From contig JAADJZ010000001.1 in NCBI GenBank assembly GCA_011032825.1, forward strand, positions 744,001 through 808,000: 64,000 bases of DNA, written 5' to 3'. This document shows, piece after piece, positions 47,655 to 60,558 of the stretch. Numbering within the stretch: position 1 is the stretch's first letter; each line of letters starts with the position of its first letter. This stretch comes from Massariosphaeria phaeospora. Its lineage: Eukaryota > Ascomycota > Dothideomycetes > Pleosporales. A model generated the notes under the pieces. It made no database searches, was not told the DNA's origin, and saw nothing but the letters and a program-made list of their open reading frames with translations. The translations under genes and the position numbers were made by a program.

Positions 47655-48750
47655 TTTGGCTGCGTCGGGAGTTGTAGGAGCGGTTGGAACGGGATGGGAT
47701 GCGTTGGGGTGTAGGCGTTGGGAGTGTGGATGATGTTGGGATTGCGGGGCGGGGGTTATCTTGGCGCTAGGAGTGGCCCCGCTGGTTCTGGACGAAGACG
47801 TTGTCGTCCGCCAGATCCCAGATCGTAAAAATTTGCATTTTGATGTGCTTTTACATAATGGGATCGTTTGTTATAGGCAGGTAGGTCAATTGATAAATGC
47901 CAAGGTTTACAGAGCACTTTAGTCACGTGTTCTGAACCCAAACTTGGAATCTCGGGAAACTCTCAGAACAGTAGATAGCCTAGGTCGGTCAATGATGATG
48001 TGGGTCACCATCTACGTGAGTAGTCTGACGAATCCGGCTACAGACCCACCGACTCTCATCTCTCCTCCCCATCCATCATCTATAAAATCCCCCCACAATC
48101 ACACGTCTCTCATCCTCCCAACCACGGCATCTTGGAGCATACTAAAAGTGTGCCCTCGACGACCCCATGAGCACAAAAATTCTAAAATTACCATGTCATG
48201 CGTCGGTCTGGGGCTAGAATATTACAAAACTGGACCAGAACGCCAAATGATGGTGTGAATAAAACATTGTAGGGCCGAATTCATGCTGGCTCCTGCTCCT
48301 GCCGTGAAGTACAAGTTCGACTAAGCTTGGGGTAGGCATATGCTCTTTTAGTGGATCCTTGAAGCGCTAATGGATAGATTTCGTGATCGGTATGGTAAGG
48401 AGATGGTTGTGTTGGTGTGTCGTGTATGTAAATTCATGCTTGGGTTGACTGTATGAGTCCCTCGAATGACGTTACGAAGGGGTCGGCAAGCATTCCGAAC
48501 AACAACAGTAAGACTATATGAAGATGGAGGCTGACATTTTCTTTGCTCCTGCCATAAAGGGTGAATTCAGACTTTGCCATAGTCAGTCGTACTATGGATG
48601 ATGAGTACAACTATTTACAAGACGGCTTGGGGTATAGAGCAGAATGTACATGAGAGCATAGCTCGTGGTGTTATGGTTCCCGTTGCGCCACTTCTTTCAG
48701 AAACACCGAAGGTTGCCCACCGAACAAAAGATCGCTCCGATGTGCAGGGC
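47655..48750. other. Intergenic region between coactosin-like and sirtuin genes
   Basis: About 1.1 kb with the coactosin promoter and the 3' end of the sirtuin gene. Open frames are short and without motif. Confidence 0.45.
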
Positions 48751-50046
<1,296 letters not shown>

Positions 50047-50348
50047 CCTGCCGCGTCGTCCTCTGCCTTTGCTGCGGTTCTTCTGCGAGTTGAGCCACGG
50101 CTCGCTCTGCTGGAGCTGCTGGCGGTGTGCTTTGTGCTTTCGCCCTATATTGAAGGCTGGTCGCGTTTGTGCGCGGGTAACGAGAGAGGTGTTTGGGAGG
50201 GTGCGGACTGTGGAATTAGGCAAACATAAAATCTCGAAGACCCGACTGAAGATGCGTCACGCCAAGGCTTACCGTACGTCACGCGACCTTGGTTTATCGA
50301 TAAGGAACCTCTTATTTTAGCTCAGTTTCCAGCCATGCATCCCGTCCA
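50047..50348. promoter_or_regulatory. Sirtuin promoter / 3' flank of the FAD monooxygenase
   Basis: 302 bp between two genes on the same strand, so it must carry the sirtuin promoter. The sirtuin frame is open upstream, but its translation (Arg/Lys-rich) does not look like part of the enzyme. Confidence 0.4.
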
Positions 50349-51714
50349 TCATCGAGCTAATCCTAGTCGCTGGCGGAGCAAGAGCAGCAACCACTTGCAA
50401 ATATTCCACATGACAGATAGCGTGCCCCCCATTCCATAACTACTCATCATCACCGAAAATTGACGCTGCGCATCTCCGTATCGCAACACCGCCTTCTCCC
50501 ACACCTTTGGGGTCATCTTCCCTTCTATCACCTGTTCGAACAAGTTGCAATGATAGGCTACTTGATTCGTCCCCATCCCGCCATTTGGACGTAATGGGCC
50601 CATTGCATCACCCACCAGGAAAAGCTTCTCTCCGAAAAACACGGCTTTTGGCGACACCACGTCATAGATCTTGGTTATGAATGGCCGCTCGCAGTTGCGC
50701 ACGATGGATGCGATCCCCGGCGGCGTCTCAGCGACCGCTCGTGTCTGTTGCTTGTCCCACAGCTTCTGGCGCACGAGTCCGCGTGGCACAGTTCCAGAAT
50801 GCAGTACTCCGTTCTCGTCAGTCATGATATCAGAAAGCTCTTGGGAATCCTCCGGGACGCTGTTGTACCAGACCCAGTTGTGGAGACGTTTTCCTGGCTC
50901 CAGCTCTCCGTCGTCCGTAGGGATTGTATACCTGCAGCGTGTAAGTCGGGCAACCAGAAGCATGAAAGCCAGCTAATGCTTACGAAATAAGATAATGCCG
51001 CTTCATGAATTGAAACGTTATTTTTCCCGAATACTTTTGGTTCCACTCATCGTCAATGAGCTTCTCCTGAGTGACGCCCCGCCAACAAAGGTATCCCGCG
51101 TACTGCCGCTTCACATCTGGCATAAGGACGTTCCGAACGAAGGAATTAGTTCCATCTGCAGCGATGACGAGATCTGCCGAAATGGAATCTGAGGCACCAC
51201 GGATGGTATCTTCATACTGTACTAGGACCTTATTCCCCAGATCCTTGATATCCGTCACGCGTGCTCCGTTCTTGAACTCACCCTTGCCGTCCGTATCAGG
51301 GGCTTCAGACAGCCGTGGAACCGCTTTCGAGACCGTGCCGTCAAAGTTGGCTCTTAGGATATGCAGCAAGTAACCCCAATTTGTTGTTGTAGCCGATTGC
51401 TTGGATTGGAGTTTCGCCTTTCCATCCTGGTCGAACATGCGATAGTTGTGTGTAGTTTCGACGCCGTATGCACTGTTCGTGCGGTCGTGTTTCTTGAGGA
51501 AGTTCGTGATATCCTTGCCAATCTTGATACCTGATTCGAACCCCTCTCGCGAAAGGGAGAGTTCCTTCTCGAGGATGGTCACGTCGTACCCATAACTTTT
51601 TAACATAATGCCGTGCATCAGCCCTCCTATCGACCCGCCAATCTATCACGTCAGCTTTACTATCGGTATTGTCAGGTTTCTTCAGTTACTCACAACTACA
51701 GCAGTCTTTCCCAT
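50349..51714 (-). CDS. FAD-dependent aromatic monooxygenase-like protein
   Basis: Three exons, 420 aa, introns 51693-51643 (51 bp) and 50983-50932 (52 bp). The N-terminus 'MGKTAVVIGGSIGGLMHGIM' is the dinucleotide fold, but its GxGxxG reads GGSIGG. Mid-protein 'LVIAADGTNSFVRN' is the DG motif, and 'LFLVGDAMGPLRPNGGMGTN' is the GD motif that binds the FAD ribityl chain. The order matches group A hydroxylases of the 2,6-dihydroxypyridine or salicylate hydroxylase type. The substrate is unknown. The last residues are hydrophobic ('WLLLLLRQRLGLAR'). Same strand as the sirtuin, divergent from NLR1; no functional link to either is evident. Confidence 0.85.
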
Positions 51715-52587
51715 AGTGTTTATTACTATCGGTAGAAACTTGGGTGTTATAGAGTCGTTCTGGTGCTGGATTTTGGGCGTCTTGCGAGCAAAGACGTGCC
51801 GCACAAATCCGGGAGCTCCGGGCGTGGTTTCGTGTCACTCGGTTAAAGATATTGGACAAGGCTGTTGAACTCAAAATTAACACAAGACTGCTAGCAAGGT
51901 GTTGGGATGGGCTCGTTGCACGAAACATGTCAAGATATATGCAAACAGGGTTACTTCTCGTACGACGGGGCGTACGAGCAGCATCAACAAGTCTTTGTTG
52001 GGGGCTCAAAAACCCAACAGCACCGCCTCGCCGAATTTACATTGCGGAATCCGCCGGCTACTACGTTGTTAGCTAGACGCTAGTTTCAGTCGTCTAGAAT
52101 GCCCAAGTTTGGCCGCTGTTTAGGTCATCATGTCGTGTTGAAGGATGTCGCGCTAACCAACTGTAAGATGAACTGCTAATGTATCTCTCTCTTTTTATCA
52201 TAGCACATGCTAACGTCCAATTACTAGATATCAAATTTGCCGCTTTTTGGCCCGATACAATACGAGGCGCTATCAGCTTTTATCATGGACGCGACGTCTT
52301 CCCGCTTCGACCACATTCGCACGACGTTTCATGTTGCCAATTGTGTAGTAGGTTTATTGTTTACTTGCTTGTGATTGTACTTCTATAGCAAGCACTGAGT
52401 TTTGGGCACAATGTACCACAAACATGATGCTACGATGCTGGTGAGTCAAGTTTGTGACGCACGCTTTCGTTCACATACCGCGTGATTGTTACCCTATCTC
52501 AAACACCTCCAGAAGAACAATCCTAAACACTAGGTATTTTAAAGTCGGTTCACCCCGCGGGTTGAAGGTTTTGCAACAATAGTCGTT
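51715..52587. promoter_or_regulatory. Divergent promoter region of the FAD monooxygenase and NLR1
   Basis: About 870 bp between divergent genes. It is AT-richer than the neighbouring genes. No repeat or RNA gene recognised. Confidence 0.4.
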
Positions 52588-55500
52588 ATGGATCACGCTT
52601 CAGCCTTCAGTCGTGATAATCGAGGGTCACAGGTGGGCTACAATGCAGGAAATATCCACAATCACTATCCCGACCCGGGAAACCCCGGTCAGTATTACGC
52701 TACTCAAGCTGAAACCATCATTGATTTGCGCTCTCAGCTGAGGACACTTGTGCGGAACTTCTCTACCTCACCGACCCGGAGGTCGATCGAGAAGACATCC
52801 GGATTGAGAAAGGAGATCGCACAGCCGGTACATGCGAATGGATCCTAGAAGACTCCGACTACATAGCTTGGCTGGCATCTGATTCAGGCTCCCTGTGGCT
52901 AAGTGGTAGCCCTGGCAAAGGGAAGACGGTCCTTTCCGTGTTTGTAACAGAGAAGCTCGAAGAGACTCACGACCAAAACACTTGTGTTGTACTTTATTTT
53001 TTCTGTCGCTACAACGACGAAAAGCAAAATACCGCGGTAGCTGTGCTGCGAGGTCTGTTATTCCAACTTCTTCGGAAGAGGCCCTTTCTAGGAAAATACG
53101 CGTCCCCTCCATTGAGAAAAAGCCAGGCTCAACATACTCTCTCTTCCTTAGGTATTCTCTGGAAGATCTTCGCAGATATGATCAATGACCCCGGTATCGA
53201 CCATGTCATATGTGTGATCGATGGACTGGATGAATGTGATTTCGATTCACGCAAGCAACTATCGAAACTCTTTTTCTCTGACAAGAAATCCGCTTGGACC
53301 AACAAGTTTAAGTTATTTGGCCTCAGCCGACCTCTCCAGGTGCTGTATTTTGAACCTAAGCGTCACATCCGAATGGATACCGAGAAGATTATGGAATCGC
53401 GGGCGGATGTGAAAAAGTTTATCGAATTCTCTATACAGAACTTGTCACTGATAAGGGATTTTGGCCAGATTGAGACCGAAGTACGAATACAACTCCTTCG
53501 AAAAGCGAAAGAAACATTTCTTTGGGTCGGACTATTGATGCAAGAGCTGGAGAAGAAGAGCACATGTCTGGATATTCTAGATGCCTTGGAAGAGAGCCCC
53601 ACGGGATTAACTGCGTTATATTTTCGCTTTCTGAGTCAAATCGACGGACGTCGTGGTGGAAGTTGCTCCAGGATCCTACGCTGGATTTCCGAAATTCATC
53701 GTCCACTCACACTAGCCGAACTAGCGGATGCTTTAGGATATACATCATCTCGGGGACTAAGCGCCACCGCAATCCTTCATTCTCACTTGGATGCTTGCGG
53801 ATCTCTGATCCAAATCAAGCCAGCGAAAAGGGAGAATATTTTCTTCAGAACACCAATGTGTGGAAATTACTCGCGTGTTTACAGATATTTGCATATTCCA
53901 CTAAAGTAGAACCTCACCGTCATCTACTATGAACGCTTTCGAGAAGAAGAGATAGGGCCTATCCTTTTGAACCACAAGGAAGACAATGTATTCGTTCAGT
54001 ACATTCCAGAACCCAAACAGGAGTTTGTCATAATGTTAGTGCACGTAAGTTTGAAGGACTACTTGCGCAACATCGAGAGCAACAATCCTAGCGTCGACCA
54101 ATTTCGAATTGACGAGAGACCCTCACACCTTGAGATTTCCCAGAGATGTTTGGCATACTTGTCTACGAGCATGCTGAAAACCAACTGGACATGTTTCAAC
54201 CTCGACCACATTAAAAGTCAATCACCGTTCTTGTTCTATGCTGCAATCTTTTGGATCACGCATGCATTGAAAACACCTGGAGCTGGTCTGGAGCTTTACG
54301 ATCCACTTTCGCCTTTCCTATCGGCAGATTCTCCTTTACGCTTGAACTGGTTCTTGTCCTACTTCCTGGAAGTGGACAAAATCGCTTTCATCAGACACTA
54401 TGGTGCGCGACGAACCGAGTTACCCCTTCTCCATATGGCCGCCTTTTTCAACCTGAATACATGGGTTGATGAAATTCTTATCAACACTAGCAACGGAATC
54501 AGGTGTCAAATCCTGAACACACGTGACGAGACTAATCAAACTCCGCTTATGTATGCTATTGACACAAAAGACGAGTCTTTGGTCAAGAAGCTGATTGGGT
54601 ACGGGGCTAAGGCTGATGGGGACACCCTCCGATGGGCTACTCACAGCATCAATATTTTACAATACATTATTGAGCGAGTAGAGGCCAATCTCTTGAGCAC
54701 GATCGGAATATCGGCTTTGTTGGATGCGACGGCTCAGGCAAATCATACAGCAGTGAAGTTGCTCGCAGAGGTAGGCGTTTATCTGAACACACCAACAATG
54801 TACAGTTTACTGCAAGGACGTGTAAAGATCACACCGCTTCAGCTTGCCACTTATGTTGGGGCGGAAAAAGTAGTGCGGAATCTTCTTCAGTTCGGTTGTC
54901 ATCGTGGGGACGTACTCATCGCGCTTAGACTTATCCATTCACGGACTACCGATGCAGTTGTCTTGATGCTACTAGAACAGGTCCCAGACGATCTGCATCG
55001 ATTAAGGGGTCCCATCATCCATAAAGCTATACAGCACGGCTTGAGGGAAACCTTTAATTATCTAACACGGAGCGATGCCGATTTTCAGTACCAAAATGAC
55101 CTCGGCATCACAGCTCTGCACCTCGCTATAGAGTCTGGTGATCAAGCTATCACCGACGTGATCTTGTCCCGTGGTGGGGCCTTCGATCGCAGTGCTGCGA
55201 CTTGGAATTCGACTCTCTGTAACGCTGCATTCGCGGGTCGCATATGGGGGGTCAAGTTTCTCTTTGAAAATGGCATAGATGTCAACAAAATGAGCGTCGA
55301 AGGCTGGTTTCCACTCACTGTAGCAGTAATGGGGAACCATCTCCAGACGATCAGATTCCTGCTCAACAAAACCACAGACATTAGTCAAGCCGACAAATAT
55401 GGTAGAACTGCGCTGATGGCCGCAGCAATCACCGGAAATGAGACAGTTATTAAGATGCTTATACAGCAAGGCTCGCTAATCGATATGGTTGACATATTAA

Positions 55501-56015
55501 AGAACACCGCCCTTCACTATGCTGCGCTTGAGAGGCATGAGAAGGGGATGGAGATCTTACATCGACATCACGCTGACACGTCACTCAAGAATTTATTTAA
55601 AAAGACCGCGACAGATCATCAGAGTACCCTTGATGATGTTGATCACGTTGAAAGTCGTCATCGACACGTACCCAACCGGACCAACACGACAGTTATTTAC
55701 CTTCGCACTGGCATTATGTCGTCGGCAAATTTTGGTCCCGTATACTCGGAAGTCCTTGCATGGGCCAGACTGCAGGCAACGCTTACACAACACAGATTTG
55801 TTGTACTTCACCAGAGCGAAGGTGGTTTACAACACAAAAGAGTAGGGTGTTGCCAGTACTCCTATACCCAACCCCTTCTGCGATTAACCAAAATTGCACA
55901 TGAAACTGAGAGCGCTGAAATAACCTGTATAAAGTTTTCTCCTTCCGAAGATTCTTTGGGCTTTTACATGTACCTTGCCCCATCGGGTATTCGCCGGAAA
56001 ATTGCGGCCCCATAA
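52588..56015 (+). CDS. NLR1: amyloid-motif / NACHT / ankyrin-repeat receptor
   Basis: About 1098 aa in the two-intron model. Intron 1 (52688-52737, 50 bp, GTCAGT donor) joins a short N-terminus to the NACHT linker 'ELLYLTDPEVDREDI'. The N-terminal motif 'NRGSQVGYNAGNIHNHY' fills residues 11-27. The NACHT domain has Walker A 'GSPGKGKT' and Walker B 'VICVIDGLDECD'; a winged-helix region ends near 'HVSLKDYLRN'. About eight ankyrin repeats follow ('QTPLMYAIDTKDE', 'ITALHLAIESGDQ', 'RTALMAAAITGNE', 'NTALHYAALERHE'). An in-frame TAG at 53907 is removed if 53875-53955 (81 bp, GTGTTT donor) is an intron; otherwise the gene is interrupted. Role by analogy: a cytosolic non-self sensor that triggers cell death through the HeLo protein encoded next to it. 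Confidence 0.82.
52618..52668 (+). other. Amyloid-signalling-like motif at the NLR1 N-terminus
   Basis: Encodes 'NRGSQVGYNAGNIHNHY'. It has the spacing NRG-x-Q-[LV]-G-x-N-x-G-N-[MI]-x-N-x-[FY], shared with the C-terminus of the HeLo protein (56921-56971), with 9 of 17 identities. The Gly/Asn/Gln pattern resembles the sigma-type motifs of fungal NLR/HeLo pairs; assignment to that class is my inference. Confidence 0.7.
53875..53955 (+). other. Probable intron of NLR1 covering an in-frame stop codon
   Basis: The NLR1 frame is the same on both sides (ends differ by a multiple of three) but TAG at 53907-53909 interrupts it. GTGTTT at 53875 and GATAG at 53951-53955 define an 81-bp intron that keeps the frame. 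The donor is non-ideal, so a true nonsense mutation remains possible. Confidence 0.5.
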
Positions 56016-56226
56016 GGCCTAACCGCTTACCGCAGTAGTATATCCGCGATATTAGATGACAGAAACGTCCTATCAAAGAGGTTATAAGCCTATAAGTGGC
56101 AGGTGATATCTGAAACACACATGATCCACCATGCGACGTGTCCCGGGTCTAATGGAGGTGCTCGTGATCATCACTAGCTATCTATAATACAGCGAGATTC
56201 TTCCCACAATTCTTTCTCGTCTCATC
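56016..56226. promoter_or_regulatory. Short promoter region of the HeLo gene
   Basis: 211 bp between NLR1 and the HeLo gene in the same orientation. A TATA-like 'ctataata' lies near 56182-56189. The tight spacing favours a common regulatory neighbourhood. Confidence 0.4.
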
Positions 56227-56986
56227 ATGACAGAGGTAGCAGGATTGGTTATTGGATTACCATCTTTATTCAGCAGTGCACTCGAATGCTTCCAGTACGT
56301 TCGTCTGGGACGGGAGTTTGCCGGCGACTTCGAGACCTGTCAGCTAAAGCTCGATCTCGCAGGACTGGGCCTTTCTCGTTGGGGTAAATCCATCGGGCTA
56401 GATAAGGTGGAGCTACTTGAAGAATTGCCGATTCCGAAGTCTGAGGCGGTTACTTCGCGTGACGTCCTCAAGCGCATCTTGAAATTGTTTGGCGATGCAG
56501 AGACAAAGTCAAAGACGTTGAGTGAGCCGATTACAGAACACAAAACTACGTCCCGAGCCACCGAACTACACACAACTACAAAGTCTGACGATTGAAAGAA
56601 CTAATAGAAGATACAAGTCCAAAGAGGGGTTGGGTTCAAAGGTTCAGTGGGCCCTCTACAAACGCGACGAATACGTGAAGATTGTTGATACAATCAACGA
56701 ACTGGTAAACGATCTCGTTGACCTCTTTTCGAGCGAATCCATCACCAAAGAACAACAACGTCTCTGCGACGAGGAAGCTGCCATACTCGCCGAGCAGAAA
56801 GAGTCACTTGACATATTACATAAGGCCCTCGAAGACAAAGACAAACTACTTAAGGATGCTCTATTGAAGACTGCCGCAACTACCCATCAGAACACGGTGA
56901 CTTTTAGTGGAGAAGGAAATCGAGGATTGCAACTGGGACAGAACTATGGGAATATGTCGAATTCATTTGGTGGGTCGGGAGGTTGA
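56227..56986 (+). CDS. HeLo-domain protein with C-terminal amyloid motif, putative cell-death executioner
   Basis: 218 aa if the 103-bp intron 56522-56624 (GTGAGC donor, ACTAAT branch) is used, which restores the frame between two overlapping open stretches. The N-terminus 'MTEVAGLVIGLPSLFSSALE' with the following 'CFQYVRLGREFAGDFETCQL' is the hallmark of the HeLo (HET-S/LOP-B) domain, whose first helix inserts into membranes. The middle is helical: 'VQWALYKRDEYVKIVDTINE'. The C-terminus 'NRGLQLGQNYGNMSNSF' matches the NLR1 N-terminal motif. In known pairs the receptor amyloid templates this tail, and the HeLo domain then permeabilises the plasma membrane. The exact intron borders are not certain; the two ends of the protein are. 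Confidence 0.8.
56921..56971 (+). other. Amyloid-signalling-like motif at the HeLo protein C-terminus
   Basis: Encodes 'NRGLQLGQNYGNMSNSF' just before the Gly/Ser end of the protein. It pairs with the NLR1 motif at 52618-52668, with conservative changes at hydrophobic positions (L/V, M/I, F/Y). Confidence 0.7.
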
Positions 56987-57446
56987 GGGCTAGGCCTTCA
57001 CACCGGATCTTTAGTCTTGTAGTTAATAGTACTACTGTGTATCTTTCCAGATTGTCGAGCATTCTGAGCCTCATTGTACTGACTATACTTAGAGATTTCT
57101 ATGTTTTGATAATACCATAATGGGAATGCCAACATCAAACTTCCAGTTTCCTTCCACCTTAATGTTCTTCAACTCACTATGTGCGCTTAGGGTATAAGCA
57201 ATCAAAATACTCGTAAATGTTACCCAATATCATAAGACCTCCACTTCCTATTTTCAGATGACTGTACAAACCTGAACCGTGATTGTTTGGTTGGTGCTCA
57301 CAAGCATTCATCATGTGTACAACTTCGTCACGCTCCTAAGTTGGCAACCAACGTTATGCAGTATTTAAGCCCAAGGTCCCGGCCACTTGTGGTGTCACCG
57401 CAGCTTACTTGCGTCCCGCTCAGCTTCAGCTTTTAAGATCTTGGCA
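56987..57446. promoter_or_regulatory. Promoter region of NLR2
   Basis: 460 bp of AT-rich sequence. A TATA-like 'gtatttaag' lies at 57360-57368, about 80 bp upstream of the chosen ATG. No coding frame extends the NLR2 N-terminus toward an amyloid motif. Confidence 0.45.
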
Positions 57447-60400
57447 ATGGCGAACCAAGCAGCGCCTTCAACCTCCACTGGTGAGTTCCGGCGGCTCAGG
57501 TATGAAAATTGGGATATCACTAACACATAGCTATCAAGCACAAGAGCCCGACGAGCCGACTCGCGAAGAGTGCCTCACGATACTGCGTGATTTCAACCCT
57601 GACGACGATCGTTCACGGATCCGGGCCGCGATAGGACGAAGAACTAACAAAGCTTGCGAGTGGTTGTTACATGATCAAAAATATCAAGCTTGGGTAAAGA
57701 GAGATACTGATCGCTTGTGGATATCTGGTAGTACGGGGATAGGGAAGACGGCGTTGTCGCTCTTTGTCACAGAAAGACTAGAGAAAAACAAGGATAACTC
57801 AAAAGTTCTCTATTTTTTCTGCAGCGGTCAAGATTCCAACCGCAGTTCTGCCTTCGCAATCATACGAAGCTGGCTGTACCAACTGCTCTATCAGACACCC
57901 GGCCTTCCGAGGAACATTGTAACGATCTTTTCGAAACCTATCCAGCTTCTCGAGGCTTGTAGACAGCCCAGAATACTATGGAATGCCTTTCGGTTCATCT
58001 TACGAGATCATTCTTCTGGCATAACATATTGTGTATTCGATGGACTCCACGAATGCGATATCACCACAAAGGCTACTATGCTAGACTTGATTTCCAGCCA
58101 CTTTCCTCATAGGTGTCCTTCAGGAGAAAGGAACAAGTGCAAGCTTCTGATCACTAGTGAAGACGACAAACCCCCATCAGGGTTCATCTCTATCAATCTA
58201 GAAAAGGAACACAAGAGCGGAATTCAGAAAGACCTTGAAATTTTACTTGAAGATAGACTCACAAAAGAAGTATTACTTCACCACGACACTCACCCAGGCA
58301 TCACGGTTCAGCGATTCAGAGCTTTACTTCTGCGCTATACAAGTGGAGGAACAAACCACCTTCTAGCCACCCTTATGTTAGACTGGCAGAAGGTCGAAGG
58401 AGATGCTGTCTTCTGGTTTATGTTGCATCAAGTCTACGGCTCGGAGCCAGGCATAAAAGAAAAAAGTGAGACAATCGAATCTGTAGTTGAGAAACTTGCA
58501 GAAGGCCAACACATTCTTCAGGACCACCTCACAGAAGGATTTGATAGAGGCAGTTTGAGGAGTCGCGATCCAAATCAAGAACTCGAATTGTTCTACCAAC
58601 ACATCCTAGAGTCCGTACAAGAGGATTTACAAAAGGACTGTTATTTACTACTACGATTGTTGTGTACCGCTGCATCGCCGCTTACGGCGGAAGACTTGGT
58701 CCACATAATGTTGCCTGATATGGATCCAATATCCCTTGCGGTCGAACGAGAGACTGATAATACAGAGTCAAGAGATGAAGAGTCGCACGCCACGAATTTG
58801 AAGCCCACAGATGACGCTGAATATAGGAACCAAAAGGGCAAAAGTGTTGCTAGCGATGACTCAAAAGCTACTCTCGCTATGAAAACTTTTGATAATATCC
58901 TGGAATCCTGTTATCCGCTTATCCGGCGCCAAAAGAGTTCCGAAAGTGATAAAACCGAGCTTGTCTTCGTTCACTACTCAGTAAGGGAATACCTAGTAAG
59001 CAATAACAACGATCGGCTTCCAAGCCAGATTGGTCTGCATCTAGAAAATACCCACGTACTGCTTGCGAAAGCCTGTATCAACGCTATCTGTAACCAGAAT
59101 GCTACCAACCCGTCGGCATACCTGTGGAAGAAGGGTTCCCAGCATGTTCCACCGTTTCTGCAGTACGCTGTGCAGAACTGGTTCAAGCACGTTAAGCTCT
59201 TGGGGTCGTCCTCCGACGGTCTCTACGATCTTGAAAGGTTCCTTTTCAGAGATCAAAACGACTTGCGTAGATGGTGGCGTACCTGGATACGCGACCGATA
59301 CGGACTCTTGCCGAACCAGGTTGAGATGATCCCTGTGACCTCACCAACACACATCTACGCAGGCTTCGGCCTAACACATTGGCTCAAAAGGCATGTCAGA
59401 GAATTACGCGGATCTGATCGACAAATACGGGAAGCACACCTAAAGTGGCCAGATTTACGGTATCATAGCCCCCTTACTTGGGCTTTAAGGGAAGGTCAAC
59501 TCGATACAGTTGAGTGGCTCTGCCAGAATGGCGTGAAATTGAATCAATATGATCTTCCTCATGCAGTTCTGGCTGGTCTAAGCTTTTTCTGTAGCGTTCT
59601 AGACCTTCTTCAACCTATCACCCCGGATATGGACGGCTTCTTGTCCGTTTTTAGAGCGGCGATCAGACTGCGGCGGCCTGAAATCATTCACCATATTCTC
59701 AACTCACACACAATTTTAGGTGAGGATTTGCATACCTTATCGAATGATTCTCTTCAAAAGGCTGTTGAGTACGGACACCGGGACCTATTTCAGACGTTAC
59801 TGAAGCATTCTATACCCGGGGTTGATCTTGAAAGACTTCTGCCACGTGCTGCAAGTATGGTGGAAGAGGGTATTGCGCTCGACATGCTCAGTCAAGAGCC
59901 ATGGAAATCTCTTGCAGATACATCCATGGACATGGCGGACGCACTGAACTCGGCCATATATGCTAGGTGCCCATTACTGGTGGATAGCCTGATGGAAAAG
60001 ACAAACATCATTTGTGAAGATCCACAAGGGTATAGAGCTTTCGAGGCCGCCATATATGCGAAAGATATAACCGTTATGCACCGCCTTATCACAAAGAGAA
60101 ATTACAAACCAAAGCGCATGGATCAGCACGGCGGTAAAGAAGATGACGACGCACTATCTGTTGCAATAGAGTGCGGATCTCTGGAGCTTACAAAAGCTTT
60201 GGTCGGAACTAGTACAAGCATTGGCCAGCTAGGGTGCTATACAGCCTTACATCGGGCAGCTGAGCACGGCCAAACTGATATAGCGAAATACTTGATAGGT
60301 AAGATGACTCAACTGGATTTACCCGTAGCTCCACCAGGACTGCCTGAGTTGATATCGAAAACGCCTCTAATTCTTGCTGCTCAAGGTGGACATGTCGATA

Positions 60401-60558
60401 TTGTTCAAGAACTTCTTGCTCGGGGTGCTGATACAGGGATTGTAGATGGAGAGGGTAGAACAGCGTTAACGTGGGCGAAGAAAAAGAAACGCAAGAGAGT
60501 TGTGGAGATACTAGAGGCACATGAGGTTAAACAGGCTGTTTCTGGAGGAAATAAATAG
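57447..60558 (+). CDS. NLR2: NACHT-ankyrin protein without recognised effector motif
   Basis: Two exons, 1017 aa: exon 1 encodes 'MANQAAPSTST', and an intron at 57481-57538 (58 bp, GTGAGT donor, AAG acceptor) leads into 'EPTREECLTILRDFNPDDDR', the same pre-NACHT linker as in NLR1. Walker A is 'GSTGIGKT'; Walker B reads 'YCVFDGLHECD', with His where NLR1 has Asp. A winged-helix region ends near 'HYSVREYLV'. The C-terminal half is helical, with degenerate ankyrin-like units early and clear ones at the end ('YTALHRAAEHGQTDIAKYL', 'KTPLILAAQGGHVDIVQEL', 'RTALTWAKKK'). No HeLo, lipase, nucleosidase or amyloid segment is visible. It may be a co-receptor or a paralogue that lost its effector tag. 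Open throughout. Confidence 0.85.
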
